A DNA stretch of 64,000 nucleotides, taken from DASWOJ01 sp964250755. Its GTDB lineage: Bacteria; Pseudomonadota; Alphaproteobacteria; Acetobacterales; Acetobacteraceae. Within the stretch, counting starts at the first letter, position 1. The number at the start of each line of letters is the position of its first letter. This document shows, one piece after another, positions 25,334-34,254 of this stretch. The stretch is from assembly GCA_964250755.1 (NCBI GenBank), contig CAXUHB010000019.1, positions 1 through 64,000 of the forward strand, given 5' to 3'. Under the pieces are notes generated by a model. The model was given only the letters and a program-made list of their open reading frames with translations, ran no database searches and had not been told where the DNA came from. The translations under genes were made by a program, and so were the position numbers.

Positions 25334-26358
25334 CAGGTCTTGCGGCCGCGCTGGACGGACTTCTCGACGCGGGTGCCGCCCCGGCCCTCGCGCTCCCCGC
25401 GCCCGTGCTGGAGGTGGAAGGCCTCAGCGTCGCCTTCCGCACCCGGGCCGGCACGGTGCGGGCGCTGGACCGGGTGGGTTTCAGCCTGCACGCTGGGGAG
25501 ACGCTGGCGCTGGTGGGGGAAAGCGGCAGCGGCAAGTCCGTCACCGCCTTCGCGCTGCTGGGCCTGCTGGACGCCGCCGGGCAGATCACCGGTGGGCGCG
25601 CGGTGCTGGAGGGGGTGGACCTGGCAGCCGCCGCCCCCTGCGTGATGGCCGGCATCCGCGGCCGGCGTGCGGCGATGATCTTCCAGAACCCCCGCGCCGC
25701 GCTGAACCCGATCCGCCCCATCGGCAAGCAGATCGCCGACGTGCTGCGCCGCCACGCCAGGCTGGGGCGCCGCGCCGCAGCGTCCGGCGCGGTCGAGCTG
25801 TTGCGCGCCGTCGGCATTCCCGACCCAGCCCGGCGCGCGGCGGCCTACCCGTTCGAGCTGTCGGGCGGCATGTGCCAGCGCGTCGTCATCGCCATCGCCG
25901 TCAGCGCCCGCCCGGCGCTGCTGATCGCGGACGAGCCGACGACCGGCCTGGACGTGACCACCCAGGCCACCGTCATGGACCTGGTCGGCGCCCTGGCGCG
26001 GGACACGGGGATGGCGACCCTGCTGATCACCCACGACCTCGCCTTGGCCAGCGAGCGCGCGGACCGCATCGCCGTGATGCACGCCGGCCACATCGTGGAG
26101 ATGGCGCCGACGCGCACCCTGCTGGCGCATCCGCGCCACCCCTACACGCGCCGGCTGCTGGCCGCGACGCCAACTGGTGCAGGGGTGCTGGATGACTTGC
26201 ACGCCATCCCCGGCCACCTGCCCGACCTGCGCCGCGACGACCTGCCGCCGTGCCGGTATGCCGCACGGTGCGAGCGGCGGACGGAGGTGTGCGATCAGCC
26301 GCTGGTGTGGGGCGCCGTTGCGCCGGGGCATGTGGTCGCGTGCTGGCATCCGGGATGA
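25330..26358 (+). CDS. Peptide-type ABC transporter ATPase (DppD-like)
   Basis: Cytoplasmic ATPase of 342 residues: Walker A GESGSGKS, signature LSGGMCQR, Walker B LLIADEPTTGLD. The C-terminal oligopeptide-transporter extension (CRYAARCERRTEVC with spaced cysteines) may hold an iron-sulfur cluster, as in DppD. The start is uncertain: the ATG at 25330 lies in the terminal arm of a family B repeat, and a GTG at 25405 would begin exactly at the ATPase fold. The ATG is preferred for length. Confidence 0.9.
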   Translation: MTGLAAALDGLLDAGAAPALALPAPVLEVEGLSVAFRTRAGTVRALDRVGFSLHAGETLALVGESGSGKSVTAFALLGLLDAAGQITGGRAVLEGVDLAAAAPCVMAGIRGRRAAMIFQNPRAALNPIRPIGKQIADVLRRHARLGRRAAASGAVELLRAVGIPDPARRAAAYPFELSGGMCQRVVIAIAVSARPALLIADEPTTGLDVTTQATVMDLVGALARDTGMATLLITHDLALASERADRIAVMHAGHIVEMAPTRTLLAHPRHPYTRRLLAATPTGAGVLDDLHAIPGHLPDLRRDDLPPCRYAARCERRTEVCDQPLVWGAVAPGHVVACWHPG

Positions 26359-26370
26359 GGGCGATGCTGC

Positions 26371-26525
26371 CCTGTTCCCTCTCCCTTCGGGAGAGGGCCG
26401 GGGTGAGGGGGTCTTGCGGCGCGGTCACGTCCAAAGCAGGGCGTCGTTCCAGCGGCGCTGGCGGCGCCCCGCTCCGCAGCGGGGCCCCCTCACCCCACCC
26501 CTCTCCCGGAAGGAGAGGGAGCAGC
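26371..26525. repeat. Dispersed paired repeat, family A, copy 3
   Basis: Arms TTCCCTCTCCCTTCGGGAGA to GGGGTGAGGGG and the mirrored CCCCTCACCCC to GGAGAGGGAGCAG enclose about 65 bp. The right arm ends 3 bp before the ATG of the next ATPase gene, so its GGAGAGGGAG serves as that gene's ribosome binding site. Confidence 0.85.
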
Positions 26526-26527
26526 AC

Positions 26528-27574
26528 ATGACCCCCCTCCTGGACGTCGCCGAACTCTCCCGCCGCTTCCCCGCCAGCCGCCGCCGCGTGCTGCCCGCCC
26601 TGTTCGGTCCCAAGCCGCATGTCCCCCAGGTCCACGCCGTGGACGACGTGAGCCTGACGCTGCACCCCGGCGAAGCCCTGGGCCTCGTTGGCGAGAGCGG
26701 TTGCGGCAAGAGCACTCTGGTCCGCATGTTGGCCCGCCTCCTCGACCCCACCGAGGGCATCATCCGCTTCAACGGCCGCGAGCTGTCCCTGACCCCCGCC
26801 GGGCGCTTCGCCCGCGACCCCGACCGCGCCCGCATCCAGGTCGTGTTCCAGGACGCGGGCGAAAGCATCAACCCCCGCTTCACCGCCGCCGACGCCATCG
26901 CCGACCCCCTGCGCCGCCTCCGTGGCCTGCGCGGCCTGGCGCTCCGGGCCAAGGTGGAGGAAGCCGCCCGCCTGTGCGGGCTGGAGCCGGCGCTGCTCGG
27001 ACGCTTCCCGCACCAGCTCAGCGGCGGCCAGCGCGCCCGCGTCGGCATCGCCCGCGCGGTGGCGCCGCGCCCCGACCTGCTGATCCTGGACGAACCCACG
27101 GCGGCGCTGGACGTGTCGGTGCAGGTCACGGTGCTGAAGCTGCTGCAGGAGCTGCGGGCGACGATGGGCATGGCCTACATGTTCGTCAGCCACGACCTGA
27201 ACGTGATCCGCTTGCTGTGCGACCGGGTGCTGGTGATGTATCTGGGCCGCGTCGTGGAAAGCGGCCCGGCGCAGGCCGTGTTCGACGCGCCGCTCCACCC
27301 CTACACGCGCAGCCTGGTCGCCGCCGTGCCGCGCCTGGACGGCGTGCGCCCGGACGCGCCTCCGCCTGCCGGGGAGCCGCGCAGCCCGGTGGATCCCGAC
27401 CCCAATGCCTGCCGCTTCCACGGACGCTGCCCCATCGGCACGGAGCTGTGTGGCCGGGTGATGCCGCCGCTGCGCCGGTTCCCGGGCGGACGGGAAGCGG
27501 CATGCCACTTTGCAGAGGAGGCTGCTCCCTCTCCTTCCAGCTTTGAGCTGCGGAGCACGCCAAGGACAGGGTGA
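26528..27574 (+). CDS. Peptide-type ABC transporter ATPase (DppF-like)
   Basis: Second ATPase of the importer, 348 residues. It has Walker A GESGCGKST, signature LSGGQRARVGIAR, Walker B LLILDEPTAALDVS, H-loop FVSHDLNV, and the oligopeptide C-terminal segment CRFHGRCPIGTELC. The stretch after PALFGPK-type residues near 25 is slightly longer than usual in this family. The ATG is directly preceded by a repeat arm that provides GGAGAGGGAG. It is the last gene of the importer operon. Confidence 0.93.
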   Translation: MTPLLDVAELSRRFPASRRRVLPALFGPKPHVPQVHAVDDVSLTLHPGEALGLVGESGCGKSTLVRMLARLLDPTEGIIRFNGRELSLTPAGRFARDPDRARIQVVFQDAGESINPRFTAADAIADPLRRLRGLRGLALRAKVEEAARLCGLEPALLGRFPHQLSGGQRARVGIARAVAPRPDLLILDEPTAALDVSVQVTVLKLLQELRATMGMAYMFVSHDLNVIRLLCDRVLVMYLGRVVESGPAQAVFDAPLHPYTRSLVAAVPRLDGVRPDAPPPAGEPRSPVDPDPNACRFHGRCPIGTELCGRVMPPLRRFPGGREAACHFAEEAAPSPSSFELRSTPRTG

Positions 27575-27580
27575 GGGAGC
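27521..27580. repeat. Degenerate family A arm
   Basis: GCTGCTCCCTCTCCTTCCAG followed by AGGACAGGGTGAGGGAGC resembles one family A arm with an insertion in the hairpin head. It overlaps the 3' end of the preceding ATPase gene, so the last 15 or so residues of that protein are repeat-derived. Confidence 0.5.
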
Positions 27581-27630
27581 AAAGGCCACCCCCTTCAACT
27601 CCCGCCGGACCCGGCTTAGTGTCCCGCGCC

Positions 27631-28122
27631 ATGACCATCGAAGCCCCGCGGGACCACACCTACACCGTCACGACCACCTGGCGCGGCAACACCGGCGCCG
27701 GCACCGCCGGCTACCGCGCCTATGAGCGCACGCACGACATCACCGTCCCCGGCAAGCCCACCATCCCCGCCAGCAGCGACCCCGCCTTCCGTGGCGACCG
27801 CCGCCGCTACAACCCGGAGGAGATGCTGGTCGCCGCCCTCTCGTCCTGCCACATGCTCTGGTATCTGCATCTGTGCTCGGCCGAGGGCATCGTCGTCCAC
27901 GCCTACGAGGACATCGCCGAGGGCGTGATGACCGAGCAGCGGGATGGCGGCGGCGCCTTCAGCGAGGTGGTGCTGCAGCCGGAGATCACCCTGGCCGTGG
28001 GTGCCGACCTGGACCGTGCCCGCGCCCTGCACGCCGACGCCCATGCCAAGTGCTTCATCGCCAACAGCGTGAACTTCCCCATCCGGCACGAACCCGTCTT
28101 CAACCTGGCTGTGGCGGCGTGA
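27631..28122 (+). CDS. OsmC family protein
   Basis: A 163-residue OsmC/Ohr-like protein. The conserved NPEEMLVAALSSCHMLWYLHLC block supplies one reactive-site Cys, and HAKCFIANSVNFPI supplies the second; OsmC proteins reduce organic hydroperoxides with such a pair. FRGDRRRYNPEE matches the OsmC subgroup better than Ohr. The ATG at 27631 follows CCCGCGCC with a weak ribosome site; the upstream frame is repeat-derived. Confidence 0.85.
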   Translation: MTIEAPRDHTYTVTTTWRGNTGAGTAGYRAYERTHDITVPGKPTIPASSDPAFRGDRRRYNPEEMLVAALSSCHMLWYLHLCSAEGIVVHAYEDIAEGVMTEQRDGGGAFSEVVLQPEITLAVGADLDRARALHADAHAKCFIANSVNFPIRHEPVFNLAVAA

Positions 28123-28153
28123 CGCCAGGACGCGCGGCTCTCAAGCGGCCCCC

Positions 28154-29125
28154 ATGCTCGCCCTGACGATGGGCGACCCCGCCGGCATCGGGCCGGAGCT
28201 GTCCCTGCTCGCCTGGCAAGCCCTGCACGCGGGCGGTCCGGCCTTCACGCTGCTTGCCGACCCCGCCCACCTGGCCGCCCTGGACCCCAACGTCCCCATC
28301 CAGCCCGTGTCCAGCCCCGCCGAGGCAGCCGCCGCCTTTCCCCACGCCCTGCCGGTGCTGCCCGTCCCGCTCGGCGCCCCGCCCGTGCAGGGCCGCCCCG
28401 ACCCGGCCAACGCCCCGGCGACCATCGCCAGCATCGAGCAGGCGGTGCGCCTTGCCCAGTCCGGCGCTGCCTCAGCCGTCGTCACCAACCCCATCAGCAA
28501 GGCCGTGCTGTATGCTGCGGGCTTTCGCCACCCCGGCCACACCGAGTTCCTGGCGGCCCTGACAGGCGCCCCCCTGCCGGTGATGATGCTGGCCAACGAC
28601 CACTTGCGCGTCGTGCCCGTCACCATCCACGTCGGCCTGCGCACCGCGCTGGACACGCTGACCACGGCGGGCATCATCGCCGCCGGGCGCATCCTGGCGG
28701 CGGCGCTGCGGGACCAGTTCGGCATCGCCCGCCCGCGCCTCGCCGTCGCCGGGCTGAACCCGCATGCGGGGGAGGGGGGCGCGATGGGCACGGAGGAGGG
28801 CACGCTGATCCAGCCCGCCATCGAGGCGCTGCGGGCGGAGGGCATTGCGGTGACCGGCCCGCACCCGCCCGACACCCTGTTCACCCTGGCGGCCCGCGCC
28901 GGCTACGACGCGGCGCTGTGCATGTATCACGACCAGGCGCTGATCCCGCTGAAGACGCTGGACATGGCCAGCGGGGTGAACATCACGCTGGGCCTGCCCA
29001 TCATCAGGACCTCGCCCGACCACGGCACGGCGTTCGACATCGCAGGCCAGGGCCGGGCCGACCCGTCCAGCCTGATCGCGGCGCTGCGCCTGGCGGCAAC
29101 CTTGGCTGAAAGGCGCACCGCATGA
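28154..29125 (+). CDS. pdxA: 4-hydroxythreonine-4-phosphate dehydrogenase
   Basis: Oxidises 4-phosphohydroxy-L-threonine with NAD+, feeding PdxJ in the DXP-dependent vitamin B6 pathway. It has 323 residues. Characteristic blocks are LTMGDPAGIGPEL at the N-terminus, AVVTNPISKAVLYAAGF, FRHPGHTEFLA, and the metal-binding CMYHDQALIPLKTL, with GLPIIRTSPDHGTAFD at the end. Its stop overlaps the pdxJ start by 4 bp. Confidence 0.96.
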   Translation: MLALTMGDPAGIGPELSLLAWQALHAGGPAFTLLADPAHLAALDPNVPIQPVSSPAEAAAAFPHALPVLPVPLGAPPVQGRPDPANAPATIASIEQAVRLAQSGAASAVVTNPISKAVLYAAGFRHPGHTEFLAALTGAPLPVMMLANDHLRVVPVTIHVGLRTALDTLTTAGIIAAGRILAAALRDQFGIARPRLAVAGLNPHAGEGGAMGTEEGTLIQPAIEALRAEGIAVTGPHPPDTLFTLAARAGYDAALCMYHDQALIPLKTLDMASGVNITLGLPIIRTSPDHGTAFDIAGQGRADPSSLIAALRLAATLAERRTA

Positions 29126-29880
29126 CCCGGCCCCCCCAAAGTCGCGCGCTCAGAACCAACGCGCTCAGACTGGGCGTGAACGTGGACCACGTCGCCACCG
29201 TCCGGAACGCCCGCGGCGGCGAGCATCCCGATCCCTTCGCCGCCGCGCTGGTCGCGGTCGGTGCCGGGGCGGACGGGATCACGGTCCACCTGCGGGAGGA
29301 CCGGCGGCACATCCGCGACGCCGACCTGCACCGCATCGCCGCCGCGTCCGAGATCGTCCTGAACTTCGAGATGGCGGCGACCGACGAGATGGTCGCCCTG
29401 GCCTGCAAGCTGCGCCCCCACGCCGCCTGCCTGGTGCCGGAACGCCGGACGGAAGTGACGACCGAAGGCGGCCTGGACGCCGCCGGCCAGGCCGCCGCCC
29501 TGCGCCCCAAGGTGCAGATGCTGCGCGACGCCGGCATCCGCGTGTCCCTGTTCCTGGACCCGGACGAGCTGCAGCTCCAAGCCGCCCAGGACCTGGGCGC
29601 GGCGGTGGTGGAGCTGCACACCGGCGCCTACGCCGAGGGCCGCCCCGGCGAGCTGGAGCGGCTGCGGCAGGGCGCGCGGGCCCTGGACGGCCTGGGGCTG
29701 GAGTGCCACGCCGGCCACGGCCTGACCTACGGCAACGTGGGCGCCATCGCCGCAATCCCGGAGGTGATGGAGCTGAACATAGGCCACTTCATCATCGGCC
29801 AGTCCATCACCGACGGCCTGGCCAACGTGGTCGCCACCATGCGCGCCATGATGCAGGCGGCGCGGGAGAACGGGGCATGA
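29122..29880 (+). CDS. pdxJ: Pyridoxine 5'-phosphate synthase
   Basis: Condenses 1-deoxyxylulose 5-phosphate with the PdxA product to give pyridoxine 5'-phosphate. It has 252 residues. TIM-barrel landmarks are LGVNVDHVATVRNARGG, GITVHLREDRRHI, NFEMAATDEM and LECHAGHGLTYGNV, with catalytic Glu and His residues in these segments. A 4-bp overlap with pdxA upstream and with the flavoprotein gene downstream indicates a tightly coupled three-gene unit. Confidence 0.97.
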   Translation: MTRPPQSRALRTNALRLGVNVDHVATVRNARGGEHPDPFAAALVAVGAGADGITVHLREDRRHIRDADLHRIAAASEIVLNFEMAATDEMVALACKLRPHAACLVPERRTEVTTEGGLDAAGQAAALRPKVQMLRDAGIRVSLFLDPDELQLQAAQDLGAAVVELHTGAYAEGRPGELERLRQGARALDGLGLECHAGHGLTYGNVGAIAAIPEVMELNIGHFIIGQSITDGLANVVATMRAMMQAARENGA

Positions 29881-30518
29881 GCCAGACAGCCACCAGCACG
29901 GCGGTTGGCGGCGCAATCACCGACCTGGACGCGCTGGACCGCATCTACGGCGCCGTGGACCCGCGCAGCATTATCAAAGTCACGGACCACATCCACCCCG
30001 TGTATCGCCCCTGGATCGAGGCATCGCCCTTCGCCGTGCTGTCCACCGTGGGGCCGGAGGGGGTGGACGCCTCCCCGCGCGGCGACGGCCCGGGCTTCGT
30101 GACGGTGGAGGACGCGCGCACCCTGCTGCTGCCCGACCGCCGCGGCAACAACCGCGTGGACACCTTGCGGAACATCGTCCGCGACCCCCGCGTGGCCCTG
30201 CTGTTCCTGGTGCCCGGCCTGGGCGAGACCCTGCGCGTCAACGGCACCGCCGCCGTCCTGGTCGCGCCCGCGCTGCTCGACCGCTTCGCCGTGGGGGGCA
30301 AGCCCCCGCGCAGCGTGCTGTCCATCACGGTGCAGGAGGTCTATTTCCAGTGCTCCCGCGCCGTGGTCCGCGCCGAGCTATGGGACCCGGCGCACCACGT
30401 CGCCCGCGGCACCCTGCCCACCGCCGGGGCGATCCTGGCGGCGCTGAGCGCGGACCAGCACGGCGGCGCGGAGTATGACCGTGCCCTGCCGGAGCGGGTG
30501 CGGGCAACGCTGTACTGA
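29877..30518 (+). CDS. PPOX-type FMN flavoprotein coupled to pdxJ
   Basis: A 213-residue protein of the pyridoxamine-phosphate-oxidase-like split-barrel fold. FAVLSTVGPEGVDASPRGDGPGF and LLLPDRRGNNRVDTLRNI match the FMN-binding half of the MSMEG_1061-type subgroup. It differs from true PdxH, lacking the usual C-terminal WxRxxRLxP-type tail. Its ATG overlaps the pdxJ stop by 4 bp. From context it may oxidise pyridoxine phosphate or act on a B6 vitamer, but subgroup members have varied roles and this is inference. Confidence 0.8.
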   Translation: MSQTATSTAVGGAITDLDALDRIYGAVDPRSIIKVTDHIHPVYRPWIEASPFAVLSTVGPEGVDASPRGDGPGFVTVEDARTLLLPDRRGNNRVDTLRNIVRDPRVALLFLVPGLGETLRVNGTAAVLVAPALLDRFAVGGKPPRSVLSITVQEVYFQCSRAVVRAELWDPAHHVARGTLPTAGAILAALSADQHGGAEYDRALPERVRATLY

Positions 30519-30659
30519 CATCAACCGCCACGAAATCTGAGACGGATCACGACTTCGGATGGATGGCGTGATCGCGCCAGCCTGCGCGCCTGGCCGGGCA
30601 TCGGCCATCACCCTGTTCCGCCCGCCGCGGCAATCCCTGCAGCACCGGAGGTCCGCACG

Positions 30660-31229
30660 ATGCTCCCGCCCTTCAACGTCGAGGACCTCCGTCAGCGCGT
30701 CCAGGCCGGCGAGACCTTCGCCTATCACCTCTTCTATGGCCATACTCCCCGCAAGGACGGCAGGCCGTCGAGCGCCGTGTTCAGCCAGTTCCACCCCTGC
30801 CGTTTCGAGCTGGACGGCCAAGCCTACTGCTGGGCCGAGCAGTGGATGATGGCCGGCAAGGCCCGCCTGTTCGGCGACGACGCCGCCCTGCAGCGGATCA
30901 TGGCGGCGCAGTCCCCCTACGAGTGCAAGCAGCTTGGCCGCGAGGTCGCCCACTACGACGATGCCAGGTGGGCCGCCGCCCGCTTCGACCTGGTCACCCG
31001 GGGCAGCGTGGCGAAGTTCGGCGGGGATGCCGCCCTGCGCGGCTACCTGCTCGGCACCGGCGACGCCATCCTGGTTGAGGCCGCGCCGCAAGATGCCGTT
31101 TGGGGCATCGGGCTGGGCCGGGACGATGCCAACGTCCATGATCCCCTGGCATGGCCCGGCCTCAACCTGCTCGGCTTCGCCCTCGTGCGGGCACGGAGCA
31201 TCCTGCGCGGGGTAGCGCCAGCCCCATAA
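30660..31229 (+). CDS. NADAR family protein
   Basis: A 189-residue NADAR (YbiA-like) protein. Characteristic segments are FSQFHPCRFELDGQAYCWAEQWMMAGKARLF (read in two parts), a central KQLGREV helix, and the C-terminal WGIGLGRDD and GLNLLGFALVRAR. NADAR proteins act as N-glycosidases on riboflavin intermediates or ADP-ribosyl groups. Context gives no further hint, although it lies next to a vitamin B6 operon. No ADP-ribosyltransferase is nearby. Confidence 0.88.
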   Translation: MLPPFNVEDLRQRVQAGETFAYHLFYGHTPRKDGRPSSAVFSQFHPCRFELDGQAYCWAEQWMMAGKARLFGDDAALQRIMAAQSPYECKQLGREVAHYDDARWAAARFDLVTRGSVAKFGGDAALRGYLLGTGDAILVEAAPQDAVWGIGLGRDDANVHDPLAWPGLNLLGFALVRARSILRGVAPAP

Positions 31230-31322
31230 GACCGGCGGCCGGTCCTGGTTCGATGCGCCAAACCCTTGCACCAGCTTAGGATTTGCCTGACCTAGCCGCT
31301 CCTGTAGCCAAAGGGCGCGGCA

Positions 31323-32078
31323 TTGGACCTCCTACTCGACCCGCAAGTCTGGATCAGCCTCCTAACGCTCACGGCGCTGGAAGTGGTGCTGGGCATAGAC
31401 AACCTGATCTTCGTGGCGATCCTCGCCAACAAGCTGCCGCCGCACCAGCAGGTGCGCGCACGGCGGATCGGGCTGGCCCTGGCGCTGGTCATGCGCCTGG
31501 CGCTGCTGGCGTCGCTGGCTGGGATCGTGGGACTGACCACCCCGGTGTTCGAGGCCGCGGGCCGCGCCTTCTCCTGGCGGGACCTGGTGCTGATCGCGGG
31601 CGGGCTGTTCCTGGCCTGGAAAGGCACCACTGAAATCCACAACCGGATGGAGGCGGGTGCGGACGAAGCGCCCGGCAGGGGGCGTGCCGCTGCCAGCTTT
31701 GGGAGCGTGATCGCGCAGATCATCCTGCTGGACCTGGTGTTCTCGCTCGACAGCGTCATCACGGCGGTGGGGATGGTGAACCAGTTGTGGATCATGTCCA
31801 CGGCGGTCATCGTCGCGGCCATCGCCATGCTGGTGGCCAGCGGGCCGCTGTCCGCCTTCGTCAACCGGCATCCCACGGTGAAGATGCTGGCGCTCAGCTT
31901 CCTGCTGATGATCGCGATGGTGCTGGTGGCGGACGGGTTCGGCGTCCACATCCCGAAGGGCTACGTGTATGCGGCGATGGGCTTCTCGGTGATGGTGGAG
32001 ACGCTGAACCTGGTGGCGGCGTCCCGGCGCCGGGCGCGGATGGTCCGGGCGGAACCCGCGCCGCGCCACGGCGCTTGA
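31323..32078 (+). CDS. TerC family membrane protein
   Basis: A 251-residue inner-membrane protein with about seven helices. The TerC hallmarks are present: LTALEVVLGIDNLIF in helix 1 and DLVFSLDSVITAVGM in the middle, which place paired acidic residues in the membrane; relatives export manganese or other metals. The start is a TTG at 31323, chosen because MDLLLDPQVW matches the usual family N-terminus; no ATG is available before the first helix. It is followed by a small acidic protein gene. Confidence 0.9.
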   Translation: MDLLLDPQVWISLLTLTALEVVLGIDNLIFVAILANKLPPHQQVRARRIGLALALVMRLALLASLAGIVGLTTPVFEAAGRAFSWRDLVLIAGGLFLAWKGTTEIHNRMEAGADEAPGRGRAAASFGSVIAQIILLDLVFSLDSVITAVGMVNQLWIMSTAVIVAAIAMLVASGPLSAFVNRHPTVKMLALSFLLMIAMVLVADGFGVHIPKGYVYAAMGFSVMVETLNLVAASRRRARMVRAEPAPRHGA

Positions 32079-32100
32079 GGGCCAGCACAGGAGACGCGCG

Positions 32101-32301
32101 ATGTCCGACGACAAGCACGAGAAGGCCAGGGACCTTGCCGAGGAGGCGCTGGAAGCCCTGGACGAGGGCGACGAGGCCCGGGCCGACCGGCTGATTGCGC
32201 AGGCCAAGAAGCTGGATAAGTCGGCGGTGGTCGAGTTGGTCCAGGACTTGGAGGAAGATGCCGGGGCTGATCCGGACGCTGCGCGTCGGGCCGGCGGGTG
32301 A
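32101..32301 (+). CDS. Small acidic helical protein
   Basis: A 66-residue, highly charged, probably all-helical protein (KARDLAEEALEALDEGDEA, ADRLIAQAKKLDKSAV). A ribosome site AGGAG lies upstream. It follows terC by 22 bp and is probably co-transcribed. I do not recognise the family. The GC pattern of its codons supports a real gene. Confidence 0.6.
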   Translation: MSDDKHEKARDLAEEALEALDEGDEARADRLIAQAKKLDKSAVVELVQDLEEDAGADPDAARRAGG

Positions 32302-32696
32302 CGGGACCGCGGCAGAGAAACTCCTGAAGCAGGCAGACCTTCAGAACCGGCTAGTTGCGGCCTGTCCATCAGCCGTTGCAGGAGCCGGGGCCGCGACTAC
32401 CCGGTTGCTTGACGCTGTAGGTTGGCTGGCCCGGGCAGGGCGGGACAGCATCCGTGACCTTCGCCCACATCCTGGCGTTGCGGCTGTGCGGACGGCGCTG
32501 CGCTCTTCCGCCCTACAATCCGGCCGTCCCGCGGGCAGTGATCGTTGCGGGGCGCTCCTGCGCCGCTGTGGTCCAGGAACTGGCGGGATGGCGCTGGCCG
32601 CTCCTGGATTGCCGCGTCGCTACCCTCATTGCAATGACGGGATGCAATCAGCGCAAACGGTTGCTGGGATCAATCCATGCCCCGCGCTGAATGCGG
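32302..32696. other. Non-coding gap with repeat remnants
   Basis: About 395 bp without a convincing gene. A degenerate family C arm lies near 32488-32518 (CGGCGCTGCGCTCTTCCGCC) and a half family B element at 32605-32639 (CTCCTGGATTGCCGC then CATTGCAATGA). The gap separates the terC pair from the convergent dnaB gene and looks like accumulated repeat debris. Confidence 0.5.
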
Positions 32697-34190
32697 CTAA
32701 TCGTCCCCCGCATGGATCACATCCAGGTCCGCGAACCGCGTGAACTCGCCTTCGAACAGCACGTCTATCTTGCCCGTGGGGCCGTGGCGCTGCTTCTCAA
32801 TGATGATCTCGGCCTTGTTGTGGACCAGCTCCATGTCGCGCTGCCACTTGTCGAGCGCAGACTGGAACTTGTCCTCGCTCTCGAACGCCATCTGCTTCGG
32901 GGCGCGCTGCTGCAGGTAGTATTCGTCCCGGTAGATGAACATCACCATGTCCGCGTCCTGCTCAATGGTGCCGGACTCGCGCAGGTCGGAGAGCTGGGGC
33001 CGCTTGTCCTCGCGGCTTTCCACCGCGCGGGAGAGCTGGGACAGCGCCAGCACCGGCACTTCCAGCTCCTTGGCGATGGCCTTCAGGCCCTGGGTGATTT
33101 GGCTGATCTCCAGCACGCGGGACTCTGGCTTGGTGCCCACGCTGGGGCGCATCAGCTGCAGGTAGTCCACCACCACCAGGCTCAACCCCTTGGTGCGCTT
33201 CAGGCGGCGGCAGCGGGTCCGCATGGCGGACAGGGTCAGCGCCGGGGTGTCGTCTATGTGCAGCGGCAAGCCGCCGATCTCGCGGCTGACCTGCACGAAG
33301 CGGTCGAAATCCTTCTGCCCGATCTCACCCCGGCGGATACGGTCGCCGGACACCCGCGCCTCCTCCGCCAGCAGGCGGGTGGCCAACTGCTCCGCGCTCA
33401 TTTCCAGGGAGAAGATGGCCACCGACCCCTTGGGCACGGCATTGGGGTCGGCGGCCTTGGCCTCGCGCACCAGGGCGCGGGCGCCGCCGAAGGCGATCTT
33501 GGTGGCCAGCGCCGACTTGCCCATGCCGGGGCGTCCGGCCAGGATCATCAGGTCGGAGGGGTGCAGGCCGCCGGTCTTCTTGTCCAGGTCGCGCAGGCCC
33601 GTGCTCAGCCCGCTCACGTGGCCGGACCGGCGGAAGGCGCGCTCGGCGCCCAGGATGGCGTCGGTCAGCGCCCGCTCGAAGGTGATCAGCCCGCCGTCGC
33701 TGCCGCTGTGGGTCGCCAAGCGGAACAGTTCGGACTCTGCCAACTCGATCTGCTGGCGGCCGTCCAGCTCGGCCTCCATGCCGAAGGCGTTGTTGACCAC
33801 GACCTCGCCGATATCAATCAACTGCCGCCGCAGCCAGGCGTCGTGGACGGCTCGGCCGTATTCCCCGGCGTTGATGATGCCGACCATCGCCATCAGCAAC
33901 TGCGCGAAGTAGGCGGTGCCGCCGACCTCGTCGAGCAGGCCGGAGTGCTCGAACTCCGCCTTGAGGGTCACGGCGTCGGCAAGCTGCCCCGCCTCCACGC
34001 GCCGCACGATGGCCTGGTAGATGCGGCCGTGGACAGGGTCCACGAAGTGCTCGGGCGACAGGAACTCGCTGACCCGCTCGTAGGCCTTGTTGTTGGCCAG
34101 CAGCGCGCCCAGCAGCGCCTGCTCCGCCTGCTGGTTGGACGGCGGCTGGCGCTGGGACAGGCCCAGCAGCGGGGAGTGCATGTCGTTCAT
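32697..34190 (-). CDS. dnaB: Replicative DNA helicase
   Basis: Hexameric helicase at the replication fork. It has 497 residues: an N-terminal DnaB domain (PPSNQQAEQALLGALL onward), Walker A AGRPGMGKS near 218-226, Walker B VVVDYLQLM near 338, and the C-terminal block AVESREDKRPQLSDLRESGTIEQDADMV (here split by a short linker), with the arginine-finger region downstream. The ATG at 34190 gives the standard length; the frame continues upstream through a shadow. Confidence 0.97.
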   Translation of the reverse strand: MNDMHSPLLGLSQRQPPSNQQAEQALLGALLANNKAYERVSEFLSPEHFVDPVHGRIYQAIVRRVEAGQLADAVTLKAEFEHSGLLDEVGGTAYFAQLLMAMVGIINAGEYGRAVHDAWLRRQLIDIGEVVVNNAFGMEAELDGRQQIELAESELFRLATHSGSDGGLITFERALTDAILGAERAFRRSGHVSGLSTGLRDLDKKTGGLHPSDLMILAGRPGMGKSALATKIAFGGARALVREAKAADPNAVPKGSVAIFSLEMSAEQLATRLLAEEARVSGDRIRRGEIGQKDFDRFVQVSREIGGLPLHIDDTPALTLSAMRTRCRRLKRTKGLSLVVVDYLQLMRPSVGTKPESRVLEISQITQGLKAIAKELEVPVLALSQLSRAVESREDKRPQLSDLRESGTIEQDADMVMFIYRDEYYLQQRAPKQMAFESEDKFQSALDKWQRDMELVHNKAEIIIEKQRHGPTGKIDVLFEGEFTRFADLDVIHAGDD

Positions 34191-34254
34191 GGGTCGCGCA
34201 GCATAACCGATTCGGCGGGGTGCCGGCAGGGTTCCGCCTGTGGATGGCTGTGGA

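Noticed and set aside
32101..32301. Small acidic gene after terC as a toxin or antitoxin
   Set aside because: No partner gene and no family match; position and codon use only support a small helical protein.
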